Positions 1 through 6,656 of a DNA stretch of 14,771 nt are shown here, in pieces. The notes under the pieces are model-generated. The model had not been told where the DNA came from. It did not search any database and saw only the letters and a list, made by a program, of their open reading frames with translations. The position numbers were made by a program, and so were the translations under genes. The stretch is taken from positions 1-14,771 of the forward strand of contig WOZC01000097.1 of assembly GCA_011620465.1 (NCBI GenBank), in the 5' to 3' direction. Numbering within the stretch: position 1 is the first letter of the stretch; each line of letters starts with the position of its first letter. The stretch is from Anaerolineaceae bacterium. Its GTDB lineage: Bacteria; Chloroflexota; Anaerolineae; Anaerolineales; Anaerolineaceae.

Positions 1-349
1 CGAAGTAAATATCTTCTTGATTCTCCAGGGCTTGGGCAGCCAAGACATTCAGCGCCGCATAATCCTGTCGGATCTTTTCCAATTCAGGTAAACCCGGTTC
101 ATCTCCCAATAATGGCTCACTGGTTCGCTCAAAACGTTTGTACACCTGGAATCCCTCCGGCTCGGCTCCGTCCATCTCTACAACAAGGTTTTTCATCCCT
201 TCAACCATATGCCCCAATACCCAAAGCATGCAATTTCCACCAGGCTGAGGTTGAAGCAGCAAATCCTCCCGACTCAACCCTGCCGTCTGTATATTAACGA
301 TCCACTGCCAGGTTTCAAACAAAACCTTAAAATCTTCCTTGGTGATCAT
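1..349 (-). CDS. DinB-like domain protein (5' part only, runs off the window)
   Basis: The first 116 residues of a minus-strand gene are visible; the rest lies beyond base 1. The ATG at 347-349 is preceded by an AAGGAGAG ribosome binding site six bases upstream, which fixes the start. The protein opens with a helix containing Trp14 and Trp16, then a stretch around residues 39-48 (N-C-M-L-W-V-L-G-H-M) that resembles the first metal-ligand helix of DinB/YfiT-like four-helix bundles, with His47 as the candidate ligand. Members of this superfamily bind a divalent metal through three histidines; many are thiol-dependent transferases or proteins of unknown role. The other two histidines would lie outside the window. 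It is divergent from the thiamine operon and probably unrelated to it. Family assignment is by motif only; the substrate cannot be guessed. Confidence 0.65.
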   Translation of the reverse strand, partial: MITKEDFKVLFETWQWIVNIQTAGLSREDLLLQPQPGGNCMLWVLGHMVEGMKNLVVEMDGAEPEGFQVYKRFERTSEPLLGDEPGLPELEKIRQDYAALNVLAAQALENQEDIYF

Positions 350-388
350 AGCTCTCCTTCTTATGTCGAATCTTTAGAGCATAAATAA

Positions 389-418
389 TTGTAATTCAAC
401 CCTTTTCTATGGTAAGAT
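389..418 (+). promoter_or_regulatory. Candidate promoter of the thiamine operon
   Basis: A -35 like box TTGTAA (389-394) and a -10 like box TAAGAT (413-418) are separated by 18 bases, each matching 4 of 6 positions of the sigma-70 consensus. They lie just upstream of the TPP riboswitch, so a transcript starting near 425 would contain the whole aptamer. Prediction by eye only. Confidence 0.4.
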
Positions 419-430
419 TAGTTATTCAAA

Positions 431-516
431 TTCACGGGGAGCCTGACGGCTGAGAGGGACCAATTGGTCCGACCCGCAACACCTGATCCGGATCATACCG
501 GCGGAGGGATGCAGAT
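431..516 (+). promoter_or_regulatory. TPP riboswitch aptamer (THI element)
   Basis: The region carries the hallmarks of the thiamine pyrophosphate aptamer. P2 can form between CGGG (435-438) and CCCG (473-476), P3 between GCC (441-443) and GGC (448-450), followed by the pyrimidine-sensing core CTGAGA (450-455). A P3a hairpin is made by the perfect palindrome at 457-470. P4 pairs CCT (482-484) with AGG (505-507), and P5 pairs CCGG (488-491) with CCGG (498-501) around the conserved GATCATACC segment that recognises the pyrophosphate. The P1 stem looks weak. It lies directly upstream of thiamine pyrophosphokinase and thiamine transport genes, as expected for feedback control by the cofactor. Confidence 0.95.
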
Positions 517-537
517 AGACCATTTCAGCAACCCTCC
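503..537 (+). promoter_or_regulatory. Candidate antiterminator stem competing with riboswitch P4 and the terminator
   Basis: GGAGGG (503-508), whose AGG is the 3' side of aptamer stem P4, is complementary to CCCTCC (532-537), the 5' side of the terminator. The pairing continues inward with TGC (510-512) to GCA (528-530) and GA (514-515) to TC (525-526), with A-A mismatches at 509/531 and 513/527, giving 11 base pairs. This stem cannot coexist with P4 or the terminator, so it is the natural 'on' state without ligand. The complementarity is seen directly; the switching role is inferred. Confidence 0.6.
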
Positions 538-553
538 CCGTGGAGGGTTTTTT
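530..553 (+). terminator. Riboswitch-controlled terminator that also masks the ribosome binding site
   Basis: AACCCTCC (530-537) and GGAGGGTT (542-549) form a perfect eight-pair stem with the loop CCGT, followed by a T run to 553. This is a standard intrinsic terminator in the leader. The 3' arm GGAGGG (542-547) is also the only good Shine-Dalgarno sequence for the ATG at 555, seven bases away. The same hairpin can therefore end transcription and, if read through, block translation. Confidence 0.85.
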
Positions 554-554
554 G

Positions 555-1229
555 ATGAAAAATTACAAACGCGCAGTTCTGTTCGCCAACGGAGATTTTC
601 CTGAAAACGATTCGCTCATTTTCGAAGATGATGATTTTTTGGTGGCTGTTGACGGTGGTTTGCGCCATCTCTTGCAACTGGGTCTGACCCCCCAACTGAT
701 CGTGGGCGACCTCGATTCTGTAAACCCGGGAGATCTGGATCTTTGTATGCAATGGGGTGTCGAGATCCTGCGCTTTCCATCCGAAAAAGACGCAACCGAC
801 CTTGAATTGGCGTTGCTTGACGCTCTTCAACGAGGATTTAACGAGATCGTAATCACCTGTGCTTTTGGTGATCGGCTTGATCACACCCTCGGAAACCTTG
901 CTCTCCTGGCTATGCCCGAGTTGGAAGGCAAGCGCGTCCTGATCTCGCAAGGAACCACTACCATCTACTTCGTAAACGATCACATTGATCTGCAGACCTT
1001 TCCAGGCGCTCTGATTTCTCTTTTGCCCTGGGGCGGAACAGCTCAGGGCGTAACTACCATGGGTCTACAATATGCGCTCACAGATGCCACGCTTTACCCC
1101 TGGAAATCACGTGGTATAAGCAACGTCGCGACCAGCAGCCAAGTCTCTGTCTCCGTGAAAACTGGTCAGTTATTTCTTTTCCACGTCCTCGAACAAACAC
1201 CATATAAAGGAAAGGACACAAATGTTTAA
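555..1229 (+). CDS. Thiamine pyrophosphokinase
   Basis: This 224-residue protein transfers pyrophosphate from ATP to thiamine, giving the cofactor TPP (EC 2.7.6.2) in the cytoplasm. The family motifs appear in order: V-D-G-G (32-35), G-D-L-D-S (51-55), K-D-A-T-D (78-82), G-D-R-L-D-H-T-L-G-N (105-114) and S-R-G-I-S-N (185-190). The acidic residues in the second and third motifs bind the magnesium ions, and the C-terminal beta domain with the last motif holds thiamine. Length is normal for bacterial enzymes. I chose the ATG at 555 because GGAGGG lies seven bases upstream; an in-frame GTG at 540 would lie inside the terminator hairpin. It is the first gene of the riboswitch-controlled operon and overlaps the next gene by eight bases, so translation is likely coupled. 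Commonly named thiN or tnr3-like; I leave the symbol open because naming varies. Confidence 0.95.
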   Translation: MKNYKRAVLFANGDFPENDSLIFEDDDFLVAVDGGLRHLLQLGLTPQLIVGDLDSVNPGDLDLCMQWGVEILRFPSEKDATDLELALLDALQRGFNEIVITCAFGDRLDHTLGNLALLAMPELEGKRVLISQGTTTIYFVNDHIDLQTFPGALISLLPWGGTAQGVTTMGLQYALTDATLYPWKSRGISNVATSSQVSVSVKTGQLFLFHVLEQTPYKGKDTNV

Positions 1230-2280
1230 GAATTACCTACCCCTCCTTTTGATTCTCATCCTGTCTCTGGCAGCCTGTCAGCCCACACCAGGCACGCAGC
1301 CCCAAACCCTGACGGTCATGACCCATGATAGCTTTTCAGTCAGCGAAGCGCTGGTGAAAAAGTTTGAAGCGGATAATAATGCCACCTTGGTTTTTATTCA
1401 AGGCGGCGACACAGGCGCTGCCCTGAACCGCCTGATTCTCACCTCGGTTGGTAGTCCCACACCGGAAGCGGATGTCTTTTATGGATTGGACAACACTTTC
1501 CTCTCTCGCGCCCTCGACCAGGATCTCTTTGAAACCTATCAACCTGCCGTGCTGAATACCATACCGGATGAGTTCAAACTCGATCCTGCTCTGAAAGTTA
1601 TACCCATCGACTATGGCGATGTCTGCATCAATTACGACAAATCCTGGTTTGCTGAGAACGATCTTGCACTGCCAGCATCCCTGCAAGATTTGATCAAACC
1701 GGAATACAACGGATTGTTGGTGGTTGAAAACCCGGCAACCAGTTCACCTGGATTGGCCTTCATGATGGCGTCCATCGCGGAATTTGGCGAGAGCGGTTGG
1801 CTGGATTGGTGGCAATCGATGAAAGACAACAACGTCGTCATCGTCTCGGATTGGGAAACAGCCTATTACAGCAACTTCTCCGGCTCTTCCGGCAAAGGTC
1901 CACAGCCCATGGTGGTTTCTTATGCCTCCAGCCCGGCTGCGGAGCTGATTTACGCTGAAACCGAGCTTACCGAATCGCCAACAGCATCCCTGGTGAGCCC
2001 CGGTATGTGCTGGCGCCAGGTGGAATTTGCCGGCATTCTTAAAAACACCTCCAACCGCGCCCTGGCTGAAAAGTTCATCGACTTTCTGCTCAGCCGGGAG
2101 TTCCAGGAAGATGTCCCTATGCAGATGTTCGTCTTCCCGGTTTTGCCTGAAGCCGCCTTGCCAGAGGGTTTTTTACTTGCCAGCCAAATCCCTGAGACCG
2201 TTGCGTCGCTCGATCCCGACCTGATTGCAGTCAAGCGCGATGCCTGGGTCAATGATTGGACGAATTTGATGGTGAAGTAG
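1222..2280 (+). CDS. thiB: Thiamine ABC transporter substrate-binding lipoprotein (ThiB/TbpA)
   Basis: This 352-residue protein captures thiamine or its phosphates outside the membrane and delivers them to the permease. It begins with a lipoprotein signal peptide: a short basic start, a leucine-rich core, and the lipobox L-A-A-C with Cys19 as the lipid attachment site, consistent with anchoring in a single-membrane cell. The body matches TbpA at many points: H-D-S-F (35-38), G-A-A-L-N-R-L (65-71), A-D-V and G-L-D-N (83-91), I-D-Y-G-D-V (129-134), then S-S-P-G-L, the W-E-T-A-Y-Y and S-Y-A-S-S-P-A segments, and the late F-P-V-L-P-E-A-A-L-P. The type 2 periplasmic-binding fold is expected. AAGGA at 1212-1216 precedes the ATG, which overlaps the kinase stop region. 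Iron-binding relatives are an alternative, but the riboswitch and the kinase make thiamine the clear ligand. Confidence 0.93.
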   Translation: MFKNYLPLLLILILSLAACQPTPGTQPQTLTVMTHDSFSVSEALVKKFEADNNATLVFIQGGDTGAALNRLILTSVGSPTPEADVFYGLDNTFLSRALDQDLFETYQPAVLNTIPDEFKLDPALKVIPIDYGDVCINYDKSWFAENDLALPASLQDLIKPEYNGLLVVENPATSSPGLAFMMASIAEFGESGWLDWWQSMKDNNVVIVSDWETAYYSNFSGSSGKGPQPMVVSYASSPAAELIYAETELTESPTASLVSPGMCWRQVEFAGILKNTSNRALAEKFIDFLLSREFQEDVPMQMFVFPVLPEAALPEGFLLASQIPETVASLDPDLIAVKRDAWVNDWTNLMVK

Positions 2281-2286
2281 AGTGAG

Positions 2287-3975
2287 ATGAAGCGCTCCAA
2301 GTCGCTAACCTGGCTGTTGTGGTTGATACCACTGGTCTTCCTGCTGTTCTTTTTTTACCAGCCTCTGCTGGCAATTTTCAGGCAGGTGTTCTCTGAGCGC
2401 TTTAACCAGGGCTGGCAATTCTTTAGCTGGGATCAAATCAGCCGACCACTGATCTTCACGCTCTGGCAGGCTTTTCTCTCGACGCTCCTGACTCTTCTGA
2501 TCGGTCTGCCCGCAGCTTACCTTTTCGCCAGGTTCGAGTTCAAAGGGCGCAAGGCACTGCACACGCTCAGCCTGCTGCCCTTCATCCTGCCGACCGTCGT
2601 CGTGGCGACTGCCTTCAATACACTGATCGGTCCAAGGGGTTGGTTGAACCTGATTCTTATGTACCTGTTCAACCTTTCCAACCCACCCCTGAATTTGCTA
2701 AACAGTCTGCCGGCGATTTTGCTCGCACATGTTTTTTACAACACCTCGATTGTCATCCGCATGGTTGGTAACAGCCTTACGCGCCTCAACCCACACTACG
2801 ATGAAGCCGCCCGTGTGCTTAACGCCAAACCGTGGCAAGCCTTTCGCGAAGTTTCCCTGCCATTGCTCATGCCAACGATCCTGGGAGCGAGCTTGTTGGT
2901 TTTCCTATTCGATTTCACCAGTTTTGGCGTGGTGCTAATGCTGGGCGGACCGCAATACGCCACCCTTGAAGTAGAAATTTACACGCAAGCCATGAGCCGC
3001 TTCAATTTGCCCATGGCGGGCTTGCTTTCAGTAATCCAACTAATGGTCACCCTGCTCATCACCCTGGCTCAAAATCGGGTGAAAAAACCCCGTTTCGGTA
3101 AAGCCGCGTTGAGCAGCGAACAAAAAACCCGCCAGCGCGCGCTAAATGCAAGGCAAAAAACCTTTGTCATCCTGATGTGCCTGCTGCTGGTAGTTTTGTT
3201 TATTTCGCCAATTTTGAGCCTGGTTTCCCGCTCGTTGGTCACATTTGAGGCTGCCCGTGGGCAGCGTGGTGAGTTCGAAACTGGTTTTACGACTCGCTAT
3301 TACAGCGAACTCTTTTCAAATCGCAGTGGTTCAATTTTTTATGCCAACCCGCTGGCTGCCATCCGCAATTCCCTGGTTTATTCGGTCATGACCATGTTGA
3401 TCGCGACCTCCCTGGGCTTTCTCACAGCCTACGCTCTCTCCAAGTCAAGCAGATTGACTCGTTGGCTGGAACCACTCTTTATGCTGCCTTTGGGTGCCAG
3501 TGCGGTCATTCTCGGGTTAGGTTTTCTGTTAACATTCAATCAGCCGCCCTGGACTTCCGGACCCTTCCCTATCTTGATCCCAATCGCCCATTCGCTGATC
3601 GCACTGCCCTTTGTGGTGCGTACTAACTTGCCGGCAATTCAAGGCATCCCCAACTCGCTGCGGGAAGCCGCAAGGGTGATGGGTGCCAAACCCTGGAAAG
3701 TGATTCGTGAAATCGACCTGCCCATCCTGCTGCGGGCTGTGATCGTCAGCCTGACGTTTTCCTTTACGATTTCATTGGGTGAATTTGGTGCCTCCAGTTT
3801 TCTGGCTAACGCGCGTACCCCCACCATCCCGGTCACCATCTTTCGCTATATTTCCCAGCCTGGTGCGTTGAATTACGGGCAAGCCCTGGCAATGTCTACC
3901 CTGTTGCTGCTTACCAGTGCCGCCGGCAGCTTGTTGATTGAAAAAATCCGTCTTCCCGGTGAGGAGTTATTCTAA
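2287..3975 (+). CDS. thiP: Thiamine ABC transporter permease, fused two-domain type (ThiP)
   Basis: This 562-residue integral membrane protein forms the thiamine channel. Two homologous permease halves are joined in one chain, as in E. coli ThiP (536 residues). Each half has the cytoplasmic loop that docks on the ATPase: E-A-A-R-V-L-N-A-K-P-W from residue 173 and E-A-A-R-V-M-G-A-K-P-W from residue 460. About twelve hydrophobic helices can be seen, with a basic, Gln-rich linker after the first half (around residues 262-290). The ATG follows the thiB stop after six bases and has only a weak GAGTGAG site, so translational coupling is likely. The stop overlaps the thiQ start in TAATG. No damage to the reading frame is seen. 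Confidence 0.93.
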   Translation: MKRSKSLTWLLWLIPLVFLLFFFYQPLLAIFRQVFSERFNQGWQFFSWDQISRPLIFTLWQAFLSTLLTLLIGLPAAYLFARFEFKGRKALHTLSLLPFILPTVVVATAFNTLIGPRGWLNLILMYLFNLSNPPLNLLNSLPAILLAHVFYNTSIVIRMVGNSLTRLNPHYDEAARVLNAKPWQAFREVSLPLLMPTILGASLLVFLFDFTSFGVVLMLGGPQYATLEVEIYTQAMSRFNLPMAGLLSVIQLMVTLLITLAQNRVKKPRFGKAALSSEQKTRQRALNARQKTFVILMCLLLVVLFISPILSLVSRSLVTFEAARGQRGEFETGFTTRYYSELFSNRSGSIFYANPLAAIRNSLVYSVMTMLIATSLGFLTAYALSKSSRLTRWLEPLFMLPLGASAVILGLGFLLTFNQPPWTSGPFPILIPIAHSLIALPFVVRTNLPAIQGIPNSLREAARVMGAKPWKVIREIDLPILLRAVIVSLTFSFTISLGEFGASSFLANARTPTIPVTIFRYISQPGALNYGQALAMSTLLLLTSAAGSLLIEKIRLPGEELF

Positions 3976-5009
3976 TGTTACGTGTTGAAGACATTTACAA
4001 AGATTACGACGGCAAACCCCTGCTCAAAGGGATCACTTTCGAGGTTCGGGAAGGCGAATTGGTTTGCCTGCTCGGTTCATCGGGCAGTGGTAAAAGTACC
4101 ATGCTGCGTATCATTGCCGGACTGGAAGAGCCAAAATCTGGAAGGGTTTTCTGGAATGGCGAGGATTACACTCATAAGCCAACACACGAACGCGGATTTG
4201 GCCTCATGTTCCAGGATTATGCCCTATTTCCCCATCGCAGCGTGGCAGAAAACATCGCCTTCGGGCTGCGAATGGCAGGGCGTTCCAAGCTTGAAATCAA
4301 CTCTCTTGTTGAAAATGCGCTTGTGAGCATTCGCATGCAGGATTTTCCCAAACGACCAGTCACGGAATTGTCCGGCGGCGAACAGCAGCGCGTAGCTCTT
4401 GCGCGAGCGCTTGCGCCTGACCCCCACCTGCTGATGCTGGACGAACCCCTTGGTGCCCTCGATCATAATCTGCGTACAGAACTGCTCAAGGAACTGCGCA
4501 AACGCCTGCACGACAGCCAGAAGCCTGTGATTTACGTTACGCACGACCAGGAAGAAGCCTTTTCGCTTGCGGACCGCCTGCTCTTACTTCACGCGGGACT
4601 TCTGGTCCAGGAAGGCGCGCCTGAAGCCGTGTTTAACCAGCCAACCAATGCCTGGGTCGCCTCTTTTTTGGGGCTTGGGAACCTGGTTCCAGCAAAATTG
4701 GTCGCTATAAACCTTTTGCAAACTGACCTGGGTCAATTTAAATTAAGAGCGTCACCAGACCTTGAAATCGGTTCTGATTGCATGCTCCTTTTACGTCCGG
4801 AAGGCGCCCTTTTTGATGTTGGGGCAATTAGCTCATCCGATTATCTACACGCAGTTGTTCGCGACAGTGTTTTCATGGGTGATTACTTCCGCCTGGATGT
4901 CCTGGTCGGAAAAACCCTCCTGCATGTCCATACACCACAATCTTTTACGATCGGCAAAACGATCCCACTTGCCTGGTCTGAATCAAACCTGCAGTGCCTT
5001 CCGCTTTGA
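3975..5009 (+). CDS. thiQ: Thiamine ABC transporter ATPase (ThiQ-like, with C-terminal extension)
   Basis: This 344-residue cytoplasmic ATPase powers thiamine uptake. All nucleotide-binding elements are present: Walker A G-S-S-G-S-G-K-S-T (34-42), the Q-loop at Gln80, the signature L-S-G-G-E-Q-Q (132-138), Walker B L-L-M-L-D-E (152-157), the D-loop ending at Asp163 and the H-loop His190. It is about 110 residues longer than E. coli ThiQ. The extra C-terminal part, from about residue 235, looks like the beta-rich TOBE-type domain found in PotA, FbpC and MalK relatives, with an 'L-L-R-P-E' element typical of it. The start at 3975 overlaps the thiP stop and follows GGTGAGGAG at 3959-3966. It is the last gene of the operon. 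By sequence alone, the protein could serve iron or polyamine uptake; the operon decides for thiamine. Confidence 0.9.
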   Translation: MLRVEDIYKDYDGKPLLKGITFEVREGELVCLLGSSGSGKSTMLRIIAGLEEPKSGRVFWNGEDYTHKPTHERGFGLMFQDYALFPHRSVAENIAFGLRMAGRSKLEINSLVENALVSIRMQDFPKRPVTELSGGEQQRVALARALAPDPHLLMLDEPLGALDHNLRTELLKELRKRLHDSQKPVIYVTHDQEEAFSLADRLLLLHAGLLVQEGAPEAVFNQPTNAWVASFLGLGNLVPAKLVAINLLQTDLGQFKLRASPDLEIGSDCMLLLRPEGALFDVGAISSSDYLHAVVRDSVFMGDYFRLDVLVGKTLLHVHTPQSFTIGKTIPLAWSESNLQCLPL

Positions 5010-5076
5010 CCTCTGAATCTGCTGCTGAAGCCGACTTTTCACCGCAATGTTGAATGGAACAAGCTTTAATATATCA

Positions 5077-5104
5077 AACGGGCTGGTGAAAACACCAACC
5101 CGTT
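5077..5104 (-). terminator. Hairpin between convergent genes, likely terminator
   Basis: AACGGGCTGGTG (5077-5088) and CACCAACCCGTT (5093-5104) pair over 12 positions with one C-A mismatch around the loop AAAA. It lies between the ends of thiQ and of the minus-strand proline-rich gene. On the minus strand it is followed by a modest T/A-rich tract, on the plus strand by no T run, so it suits the minus-strand operon best but may act both ways. Confidence 0.6.
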
Positions 5105-5133
5105 GCAGATAACTATCAGGATTCAGACGTTGA

Positions 5134-5622
5134 TTACAACAACCTCAAGGCAGAATTGATCAGATAAGACCATTCAATCTTGTATTGACCGCTGCCTACC
5201 AGGAAAACAACCACGGCGATCGCCAGGATCAGACAAACACACAAAACCAGTAGCACGATTAGTGCGATCACCCAACCATTGGTCTTCTTTTTTTCAACAG
5301 GTGGCTGAGTGTAAGAAGTGTCGTTCGTCACCGGTGGAGCAGACTCGAAACCGTCATTTTTTGGGGTCACATCAACGTACGGTTCGTGTTCATCACGCAC
5401 CGGATCATAGATCACCGGTTCGGGCTGCGCTGGGATGGGTTCAGTTGTAAAAACTGTTTCAGGAGTTGGTTCGGTCACAAACGGTGGTTCGGGCGGAACA
5501 GGTGCAGTTGGTGGCTCTGGGATAATAGGTGGAACGGGTGGTTCAGGCTGATCAGGAACCGGTTTTGGCGCATCGTTCCAGCGGTTTGAGTCAGGGATAT
5601 CGATAAAATCTTGGTTGCTCAT
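5134..5622 (-). CDS. Proline-rich single-pass membrane protein, not recognised
   Basis: I do not recognise a family for this 162-residue protein. Residues 19-70 are dominated by proline with glutamate, valine and threonine, in loose P-E-P-P or P-V-P-P repeats, and should be extended and unstructured. Residues 70-110 are acidic and polar. A triple lysine precedes one strongly hydrophobic helix at about 117-142, and a short tail of about 20 residues follows. The positive-inside rule puts the proline-rich part in the cytoplasm, with the short tail outside. I chose the ATG at 5622 because AAAGGA lies nine bases upstream; an upstream TTG at 5646 lacks a site and would overlap the preceding gene. 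It is the last of three co-oriented membrane genes, so it likely works with the DUF4190 or DUF4126 proteins, but that is a guess. Confidence 0.75.
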   Translation of the reverse strand: MSNQDFIDIPDSNRWNDAPKPVPDQPEPPVPPIIPEPPTAPVPPEPPFVTEPTPETVFTTEPIPAQPEPVIYDPVRDEHEPYVDVTPKNDGFESAPPVTNDTSYTQPPVEKKKTNGWVIALIVLLVLCVCLILAIAVVVFLVGSGQYKIEWSYLINSALRLL

Positions 5623-5636
5623 GAGATTAATTCCTT

Positions 5637-5981
5637 TCAATTCCAAGGGATTTGGTGGATCATATCGCTAAAAGGACCACATAACGCAATACTACCACCG
5701 ATCACACCTACTGCAATGAGAATGGTGAGACAAAAGGTCAAAACAGACAATCCGATCCCGACCCATCCCAGGATCAACCCGGCTTTTGCCAAACCCAATC
5801 CACCAACTCTGCCATTGCTTTTTTCAATTTCATTTTTTGCGACATAACCGGTAATAATGGCAACAATTGCACCAATAAACCATAAACCCACATAGTTGGC
5901 GATACCACTAATAAGGCTCAAAATTGCCCAAATCGATGTGGTCTCTTCAATATTTTCATACTTCACTTGATCTTCAGACAT
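5637..5981 (-). CDS. DUF4190-family small membrane protein
   Basis: This 114-residue protein has the usual DUF4190 plan. After a polar N-terminus of about 15 residues comes a first hydrophobic hairpin segment (about 17-48) ending in the A-I-I-T-G-Y-V-A motif, then a charged loop K-N-E-I-E-K-S-N-G-R, and then a second hydrophobic segment starting at G-L-G-L-A-K-A-G-L-I-L-G-W. In this family the loop between the two helices is the most conserved part. Function is unknown across the family; such proteins often sit beside other small membrane or zinc-ribbon proteins in Gram-positive bacteria and Chloroflexota. GGAG five bases before the ATG supports the start. The gene lies nine bases after the DUF4126 gene and fourteen before the proline-rich gene, so the three are probably one transcript. 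Confidence 0.85.
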   Translation of the reverse strand: MSEDQVKYENIEETTSIWAILSLISGIANYVGLWFIGAIVAIITGYVAKNEIEKSNGRVGGLGLAKAGLILGWVGIGLSVLTFCLTILIAVGVIGGSIALCGPFSDMIHQIPWN

Positions 5982-5990
5982 TTTTACTCC

Positions 5991-6578
5991 TTAACTTTCA
6001 CCTTCAAAGATCTTCTCACGCGACTTTCTGCGTCGTTGTAAGAACCAGGATACGCACCAGATGAGCAGGAAAACCAAAATTACCATCAGGATCGGCAGCG
6101 CAACGGATAAAACTGAGACGATCGCCGCAAGCACATCCTCGAGTGTGCTTACCAGCGGCACACCAACACCAGCCGTACTGGCTTCGATCACCGGTCGAGC
6201 TACCAGCGATTTCGCGGTATGCACAGATCCTGCTACCAGCAAGCCACAGATCATCGAGAGCACCGGGCTGACGTCGGTAATTGTTTTGGCACTGGCCGCA
6301 AAAAGAATGGCTCCTGCTACCGGTCGGATAAAGGTCTGAATAGCATCATTGACATCATTAACTACGGGCACCTTGTCTGCCACCATCTCTACGGTACCCA
6401 AGACAGCCAGGATGCCAATCACCCACCAATTCTCCAGCGCGCTCCATGGTTCTGCCAGTTCAATCAAACTGGTGAATTTTGCCAGGAGCGATACCACTAA
6501 CAGCGGGATGTAAGCGTTCAGACCAGCGGACGCTGAGAGACCAAACGCGCCTAATACACCACCAACAATCTCTGTCAT
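5991..6578 (-). CDS. DUF4126-family membrane protein
   Basis: This 195-residue protein begins with the characteristic DUF4126 signature G-L-S-A-S-A-G-L-N-A-Y-I-P-L-L (13-27). The segment from about residue 60, E-M-V-A-D-K-V-P-V-V-N-D, is also typical of the family. Several hydrophobic helices follow, the last at about 157-180, and the protein ends with a basic cytoplasmic tail rich in arginine. The family is widespread in bacteria and has no established function; the shape suggests a small channel or transporter-like fold. A strong AGGAGGAG site precedes the ATG, and a TATAAT box lies upstream, making this the first gene of the three-gene operon. Confidence 0.88.
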   Translation of the reverse strand: MTEIVGGVLGAFGLSASAGLNAYIPLLVVSLLAKFTSLIELAEPWSALENWWVIGILAVLGTVEMVADKVPVVNDVNDAIQTFIRPVAGAILFAASAKTITDVSPVLSMICGLLVAGSVHTAKSLVARPVIEASTAGVGVPLVSTLEDVLAAIVSVLSVALPILMVILVFLLIWCVSWFLQRRRKSREKIFEGES

Positions 6579-6620
6579 GTTTACTCCTCCTGCCGGGTGA
6601 GAATGTTCCCGACAGTAATA

Positions 6621-6626
6621 ATTATA
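6621..6626 (-). promoter_or_regulatory. Candidate -10 box for the DUF4126 operon
   Basis: On the minus strand this reads TATAAT, a perfect -10 hexamer, 42 bases upstream of the DUF4126 start codon. No convincing -35 box is found at 16-18 bases upstream. It lies between the end of the DUF2085 gene and the DUF4126 gene, so the two gene groups may be transcribed separately. Nearby CCCGG and CGGG blocks could form short hairpins, but none is followed by a T run. Confidence 0.45.
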
Positions 6627-6656
6627 GCCGGGTTGCTATTAGGTTACCGTAGAAAA

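Noticed and set aside
457..470. Perfect 14-base palindrome that could be a protein operator
   Set aside because: It is fully explained as the variable P3a hairpin of the TPP aptamer.
540..554. Upstream GTG start adding five residues to thiamine pyrophosphokinase
   Set aside because: The GTG is inside the terminator hairpin and has no separate ribosome site; the ATG at 555 has GGAGGG at the right distance.
525..983. 152-codon open frame on the minus strand
   Set aside because: It lies antisense to thiamine pyrophosphokinase and covers the terminator; no family motif or ribosome site supports it.
5623..5646. Upstream TTG start for the proline-rich protein
   Set aside because: It overlaps the end of the DUF4190 gene and lacks a ribosome site, while the ATG at 5622 has AAAGGA nine bases away.
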